From NCBI GenBank assembly GCA_009920815.1, contig RFZH01000059.1, forward strand, positions 1 to 11,447: a stretch of 11,447 nt of DNA. Direction: 5' to 3'. Positions 7,716 through 11,447 of this stretch are shown piece after piece; position 1 is the first letter of the stretch, and each line of letters begins with the position of its first letter. A model generated the notes under the pieces. The model ran no database searches. It was not told the origin of the DNA and worked only from the letters and a program-made list of their open reading frames with translations. The stretch comes from Paracoccaceae bacterium. GTDB lineage: Bacteria > Pseudomonadota > Alphaproteobacteria > Rhodobacterales > Rhodobacteraceae. A program made the position numbers and the translations under genes.

Positions 7716-7775
7716 CCCGTTGACACATCCTGTGAAATCTGACCTGATGTCAGAGGTTTCATAAGGTTTGACCAA
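7716..7775 (+). promoter_or_regulatory. Intergenic hairpin with a TTGACA box before the MFS gene
   Basis: TCTGAC (7738-7743) pairs with GTCAGA (7749-7754) around a CTGAT loop, and GAAA (7734-7737) can pair with TTTC (7757-7760) across a 2-nt GG bulge. No T-run follows, so a terminator is doubtful. A perfect TTGACA -35 box lies at 7720-7725, but the hexamers at 16-19 nt downstream (for example CCTGAT, TGATGT) are poor -10 matches. AAGG at 7763-7766 serves as Shine-Dalgarno for the GTG at 7776. This could be a weak internal promoter or an mRNA processing/attenuation structure. Confidence 0.4.
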
Positions 7776-8966
7776 GTGTCGGCTATTTCTTTTCACCCTA
7801 TGGGGACTGCCCAAAATAGGGTTAGTTTATATTATTTTACTCTTTTCATGCTGCCAGGGGTCCTGACCGCCTATGGGGCGATTTGGTTCAGCAATCTTGG
7901 GTTTTCAGAAGCCCAGATTTCCATATTGAACTCTGTTCCTATTTTTATTGTGCTCATTCTTAATTTGTTGATTGGGCGTCTTGCAGATCGCGCAAATGAT
8001 TGGCGCACCACAATCATTATAGGTTCACTTTTTGCGGCCATTTCGCTCACCGGCATTTTATATTCGCAAGATTATTGGGTTATCTTGGTCTGTTTAACAA
8101 TTTCAAACGTTGCAATGGGGACAACCGTTCCTGTTGTAGATGCGGCGGCGGTGCGCTTGGCGGATCGAATGAATTATGGGTTTGGTGTCCAGCGGGCCTG
8201 GGGCACGATTGGTTATTTGATCTTATTAATGGTGACGGGCGAGATTATCGCGCGTTATGGCGATGCATCCTATATTTGGTTGCTTTTATTGGCTGCGTTT
8301 CTAAGGATGCAGGCGGCATTTTTTCTACCCAAATTCCGTGCTCCCAAACTGGAAGTTGCGCCGATCCAAGGGCTGGTCGCTTTGGCATCTGTTATGCGTC
8401 CTTGGTTCATATTGCCACTGCTCGGCTATGGGATCATCAACGGCAGTCACATGATTTTGAACGCTTTTCATAGTCTGATCTTGGCCCGTCAAGGGTATGA
8501 ACCCTTAACAATCAGTTTGATCATATCGCTGGGTGCGGTGGCAGAAACGATAATGTTTGTCCTATTTTCAAAGATCTCGTCCCGCATGTCGTCACGTGGG
8601 TTTTTGGCAATTGCAGGGGTAGCGACGGTTGTGCGTTGGGTTGCCTTTGGTTTTGAACCGACATTGTTTTGGCTGATACCTCTTCAACTGATGCATGCTA
8701 TAACTTTTGCTTTAGGGTTTGTTGCAATTGTGCGTTTTATTTCACGCCATGTCATCGAAGAGAATGCTGCCGAGGCGCAGGGTCTGATGGCGATGATTCA
8801 GCAAATTATGACAATCGTTGCAATGTTGGGGTTTGGCTTTTTTGTTGCGCAGATGGGTATTCAGGCCTTTTGGGTGGCAGCAGGTTATGCCGCACTTGGA
8901 ACAGTTTGTGTTTTCGTGTCCCTAATCCTAAGGGGATCATCGACTGACGGGCCGATCAAACGGTGA
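7776..8966 (+). CDS. MFS transporter, MFS_1-like / HcaT-like group
   Basis: This 396-residue integral inner-membrane protein has about 12 hydrophobic helices in two halves. The loop between helices 2 and 3 carries a GRLADRANDWRT variant of the MFS A-motif (67-78). The stretch from VPVVDAAAVRLADRMNYG to VQRAWGTIGYL (118-148) follows the pattern 'P..Da......yG..R.WGS.Gy' seen in the HcaT (3-phenylpropionate permease), LacY and nucleoside-symporter branch, so proton symport of a small organic solute is the likely mode. The substrate is unknown; its place between CoA-ester genes and an SDR suggests uptake of an acid or betaine used by the pathway. GTG with AAGG 9 nt upstream is the chosen start; an in-frame ATG at 7800 (Met9) is an alternative but lacks a good ribosome site. 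Confidence 0.85.
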   Translation: MSAISFHPMGTAQNRVSLYYFTLFMLPGVLTAYGAIWFSNLGFSEAQISILNSVPIFIVLILNLLIGRLADRANDWRTTIIIGSLFAAISLTGILYSQDYWVILVCLTISNVAMGTTVPVVDAAAVRLADRMNYGFGVQRAWGTIGYLILLMVTGEIIARYGDASYIWLLLLAAFLRMQAAFFLPKFRAPKLEVAPIQGLVALASVMRPWFILPLLGYGIINGSHMILNAFHSLILARQGYEPLTISLIISLGAVAETIMFVLFSKISSRMSSRGFLAIAGVATVVRWVAFGFEPTLFWLIPLQLMHAITFALGFVAIVRFISRHVIEENAAEAQGLMAMIQQIMTIVAMLGFGFFVAQMGIQAFWVAAGYAALGTVCVFVSLILRGSSTDGPIKR

Positions 8967-9037
8967 AATGACTTGCGTCTGGATAAAACTTCGCGCCCAA
9001 TGCAGCAAGAGAGATAGGGGTTAGAGAGGAGGGGGCA

Positions 9038-9790
9038 ATGCAGCATAATTTTGCAATCTACCCATCGTTAAAAGATCGCGCTGTTTTGGTAAGCGGCGGC
9101 GCAACAGGGATCGGCGCAGAGATCGTGCGCGCATTTGCGGATCAAGGCGCACGGGTTGGTTTTTTGGATTTTGATCGCGATGCAGGCCAAGCCTTAGCGG
9201 CCGAGCTAGATGTTATTTTTCAATATTGTGACCTGCGAAACATAGAAGAGCTGCGGGCGGGCGTTGCGGCCGTTCGTGAACGTACAGGTAAGTTTTCTGC
9301 ACTGGTCAACAATGCCGCGCGTGATGATCGCCATGAATGGCAGGACGTGACCCCTGAATTCTGGGACGAACGCATGGCAACGAACTTACGCCATCAGTTT
9401 TTTGTATCCCAAGCCGTGGCCCCTGACATGATTGATCTGGGCGGTGGATCAATCGTAAATATGGGGTCTTGTTCTTGGTGGGAAGCAATGGGAGGCTTTC
9501 CCGCCTATGCAACAACCAAAGCTGCAGTCCATGGATTGACCCGTACTTTGGCACGTGATCTAGGTCATCATGGAATTCGCGTGAATACGGTTGTTCCCGG
9601 TCATATTATGACACAGCGGCAAAAGGATCTGTGGTCACCGCCAGAATTTTTACAAGCCCGCAAAGAACGGCAATGTTTGCCAACCTTGATAGAACCCGAG
9701 TTTGTTGCACGGATGGTTTTGTTTCTATGCTCTGATGATGCGGCAATGTGTTCGGCGCATAACTTTTTCGTAGATGGTGGCTCTGTTTAA
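9038..9790 (+). CDS. SDR family oxidoreductase (NAD-preferring classical short-chain dehydrogenase)
   Basis: This 250-residue cytoplasmic enzyme has all classical SDR elements: the cofactor-binding glycine motif SGGATGIG (19-26), acidic residues after beta-2 (FLDFDRD, 42-48) that favour NAD(H) over NADP(H), NNAA at 91-94, Asn116, Ser144 (NMGS), and Y157-ATT-K161. The catalytic Asn-Ser-Tyr-Lys tetrad is complete and Ser to Tyr spacing is the usual 13. It should oxidise a secondary alcohol or reduce a ketone; substrate unknown. A strong AGGAGG (9027-9032) lies 5 nt before the ATG, better than any other ribosome site here, suggesting high expression. It sits between the MFS carrier and the MttB-like gene, so a hydroxy-acid or hydroxy-betaine substrate is a reasonable guess; D-carnitine or a related 3-hydroxy compound would fit. 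Confidence 0.9.
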   Translation: MQHNFAIYPSLKDRAVLVSGGATGIGAEIVRAFADQGARVGFLDFDRDAGQALAAELDVIFQYCDLRNIEELRAGVAAVRERTGKFSALVNNAARDDRHEWQDVTPEFWDERMATNLRHQFFVSQAVAPDMIDLGGGSIVNMGSCSWWEAMGGFPAYATTKAAVHGLTRTLARDLGHHGIRVNTVVPGHIMTQRQKDLWSPPEFLQARKERQCLPTLIEPEFVARMVLFLCSDDAAMCSAHNFFVDGGSV

Positions 9791-9950
9791 CGCGGGGAGC
9801 GTGTGTCTTGGCGAAAGGCGTGATCGGGTGATGAAAACGGCGTGATGTCGATTTTCTACCCAAATGGCCGTTATTTGGTCGCGACTCTGATCAATATCGT
9901 TGTAAAGCCTGAACAAAATTAGCGAACTCTCTTTTGCGAAAGGGCAACAC
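9791..9950 (+). promoter_or_regulatory. Leader region of the MttB-like gene
   Basis: This 160-bp gap is the longest gene-free stretch in the window and contains no plausible gene. It holds the GGCGTGAT direct repeat, an inverted repeat CCAAAT (9860-9865) / ATTTGG (9873-9878) with a 7-nt gap, and a weak symmetric TTGT (9900-9903) / ACAA (9913-9916). AAAGGG at 9939-9944 is the likely Shine-Dalgarno, 6 nt before the ATG. No convincing -35/-10 pair or T-tailed terminator is visible. The length and the symmetric elements make it the best candidate here for a separate promoter with a regulator site. Confidence 0.4.
9817..9846 (+). repeat. Direct repeat pair GGCGTGAT, two helical turns apart
   Basis: GGCGTGAT occurs at 9817-9824 and again at 9839-9846, start to start 22 bp, each preceded by a GAAA-containing stretch. 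The 22-bp phase places both on the same DNA face, as in tandem binding sites of a dimeric regulator. It lies about 105-135 bp upstream of the MttB-like start. The significance of an 8-bp repeat is limited. Confidence 0.35.
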
Positions 9951-11447
9951 ATGACAGAGGCAGCTGGACGCAAACGCGCACGTGGGGGCGGCGGTGCCGC
10001 ACGTCGTGCAGAACGTACCACCGTTAAAATCGAAACTGCAAAGTATATCGAACGCAATATCCCAAACTTTGAGGTTTTGACCGAAGAAGCCTTGGAAGTG
10101 ATCGAATGGAACGCAGAAACCATCCTAGAAGAGGTTGGCGTTAACTTTGTGAATAACCCTGCCGCTTTGGATCGCTGGCGTGCAGCCGGTGCATCCGTGG
10201 ATGGCGAGCGTGTTCGCATTCCGCGCGGTTTGGCGCGCAAGCTTATCTCAACAGCGCCTGCGCAGTTTACCCAACACGCCCGCAATCCTGAAAAGTCGGT
10301 TGTGATCGGTGGTAAAAGCTTGGTGTTAGCCCCCGTGTACGGCCCACCTTTTGTGCGTGACATGGATGGTGGCCGTCGGTATGCGACCATGGCTGATTTC
10401 GAAAATTTTGTTAAATTGGGCTATATGTCAAAATGGCTGCACCACTCTGGTGGTACGGTATGTGAACCAACAGACGTTGCGGTCAACAAACGCCATTTGG
10501 ATATGCTGTTGGCGCATATGACGTTGTCTGACAAACCTTTCATGGGATCCGTAACTGAACCAAGCCGTGCACAAGACAGCGTGGAAATGTGTGAAATTCT
10601 GTTCGGAAAAGAATTCGTCCAAGAAAACACCGTGATGACATCCTTGATCAACGTCAACTCTCCGATGACATTTGACGATGTCATGATGGGCGCGATGGAG
10701 GTTTATGCGGCCAATAATCAGGCGTGTATTCTATCGCCCTTTATTGTGGGTGGCGCGATGGCTCCTGTGTCGGTTGCAGGAACGTTGACCCAAGTTTTGG
10801 CCGAAGTTTTGGCTGGGATTTCTTATAACCAGCTGATCCGTCCAGGCGCGCCGGTAATTTTTGGTGCCTTTGTGACGTCTATTGATATGAACTCAGGCGC
10901 GCCGACATTCGGGACACCTGAAGCAAGCCATATTCTATACGGTGCAGGCCAATTGGCGCGGCGTTTGGGTCTGCCGTTCCGCTCTGGTGGCGGTTTGTGC
11001 GGATCGAAATTGCCAGATGCACAGGCGGCCTATGAGACCGCAAATACACTGAATGCCGCTTTGTTAGGTGGCGTTAACTTTATGCTGCACGCTTGTGGTT
11101 GGTTAGAAGGTGGATTGGTGTCATCCTATGAAAAATTCGTGATGGATGCCGATCAGCTTGGCGTTTTGCATCAATTGGCACGCGGTATCGCACATGATGA
11201 AAACGCACAGGCGATGGATGCAATCCGCGAAGTCGGCCCAGGCGGTCATTACCTTGGCTGTGCGCATACCCAAGCCAACTTTAAGGATGCGTTCTGGCGG
11301 ACCAATCTGTTGGACTACAAACCGTTTGAAACATGGGACGAAGAAGGCGCGCGCGACACGATGACATTGGCAAATCAAAAGGTTAAGTCAATGTTGGCGA
11401 CATATGAAAAACCAGCGCTGGATCCTGAGATCGAAGCGGCCTTGGTT
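9951..11447 (+). CDS. Trimethylamine methyltransferase (MttB) family protein, non-pyrrolysine homologue, 3' end cut by window
   Basis: The frame starts at ATG 9951 and stays open for 499 codons to the last base; the family is about 500-520 residues, so only a few to about 20 residues are missing. The N-terminus (6-22) is rich in Arg and Gly (RKRARGGGGAARRAER) and probably disordered. The MttB superfamily core follows, with VYGPPFVRDMDGGRRYATM (129-147), HHSGGTVCEPTD (164-175), ILSPFIVGGAMAPVSVAGT (260-278), FGAFVTSIDMNSGAPTFGTP (304-323) and FRSGGGLCGSKLPDAQAAYE (343-362). These TIM-barrel enzymes move a methyl group from a quaternary or tertiary amine to a corrinoid protein. No in-frame TAG occurs, so this is the non-pyrrolysine branch, whose studied members act on glycine betaine, proline betaine, carnitine or gamma-butyrobetaine rather than trimethylamine. 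No corrinoid protein gene is in the window. Confidence 0.92.
   Translation, partial: MTEAAGRKRARGGGGAARRAERTTVKIETAKYIERNIPNFEVLTEEALEVIEWNAETILEEVGVNFVNNPAALDRWRAAGASVDGERVRIPRGLARKLISTAPAQFTQHARNPEKSVVIGGKSLVLAPVYGPPFVRDMDGGRRYATMADFENFVKLGYMSKWLHHSGGTVCEPTDVAVNKRHLDMLLAHMTLSDKPFMGSVTEPSRAQDSVEMCEILFGKEFVQENTVMTSLINVNSPMTFDDVMMGAMEVYAANNQACILSPFIVGGAMAPVSVAGTLTQVLAEVLAGISYNQLIRPGAPVIFGAFVTSIDMNSGAPTFGTPEASHILYGAGQLARRLGLPFRSGGGLCGSKLPDAQAAYETANTLNAALLGGVNFMLHACGWLEGGLVSSYEKFVMDADQLGVLHQLARGIAHDENAQAMDAIREVGPGGHYLGCAHTQANFKDAFWRTNLLDYKPFETWDEEGARDTMTLANQKVKSMLATYEKPALDPEIEAALV

Noticed and set aside
9725..10390. 221-codon open frame on the - strand
   Set aside because: Antisense to the start of the MttB-like gene and the SDR end; composition is typical of a shadow frame (rich in Arg/Ser) and shows no domain.
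9951..11447. Pyrrolysine-type MttB (true trimethylamine methyltransferase)
   Set aside because: No in-frame TAG codon is found in the readable 499 codons, so it belongs to the non-pyrrolysine branch.
1..11447. Genomic island, phage, insertion sequence, CRISPR or RNA genes
   Set aside because: No transposase, integrase, tRNA-like fold, spaced repeat array or sharp composition change was seen; all genes are metabolic or transport genes on one strand.

Overview
The window reads as a piece of a marine alphaproteobacterial chromosome, most likely Rhodobacterales (Roseobacter group). This is inferred from the moderate GC content, the protein style (for example the MttB-like protein with a Gly/Arg-rich start) and the gene neighbourhood; no ribosomal or marker gene confirms it. 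Every gene lies on the + strand and spacing is tight, so much of the window probably forms one or a few operons. I see no tRNA, rRNA, CRISPR array, insertion sequence or phage gene.

Layout. Positions 1-3975 hold a peptide/opine/nickel-class ABC importer: the C-terminal end of a family 5 substrate-binding protein, a 27-nt stem-loop, a DppB-type permease (TTG start), a DppC-type permease, and one polypeptide carrying both ATPase domains (DppD-DppF fusion). The last three reading frames overlap by ATGA. Positions 4052-7715 hold a CoA-dependent acid module: an acyl-CoA dehydrogenase lacking its C-terminal domain, an NDP-forming acyl-CoA synthetase lacking its extreme N-terminus, and an enoyl-CoA hydratase closely resembling CaiD (carnitinyl-CoA dehydratase). 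Positions 7776-8966 encode a 12-helix MFS permease of the HcaT/LacY-like group, 9038-9790 an SDR dehydrogenase, and 9951 to the window end an MttB-superfamily (trimethylamine methyltransferase-like) protein without pyrrolysine that runs off the edge.

How they may work together (inference). The set suggests uptake and breakdown of a quaternary-amine acid such as carnitine, crotonobetaine or gamma-butyrobetaine, or a close analogue. The ABC importer and/or MFS carrier would bring it in, the ADP- or GDP-forming ligase would make the CoA ester (replacing CaiB/CaiC), the CaiD-like enzyme and acyl-CoA dehydrogenase would act on the acyl chain, and the SDR and MttB-like protein would handle hydroxyl oxidation and N-demethylation.

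The most striking local event is at about 4919-4924. The dehydrogenase and the ligase appear to be joined by a deletion that removed the end of one and the start of the other, leaving a GTGA stop/start overlap. The pathway may therefore be damaged in this strain, or the joint may be an assembly error.
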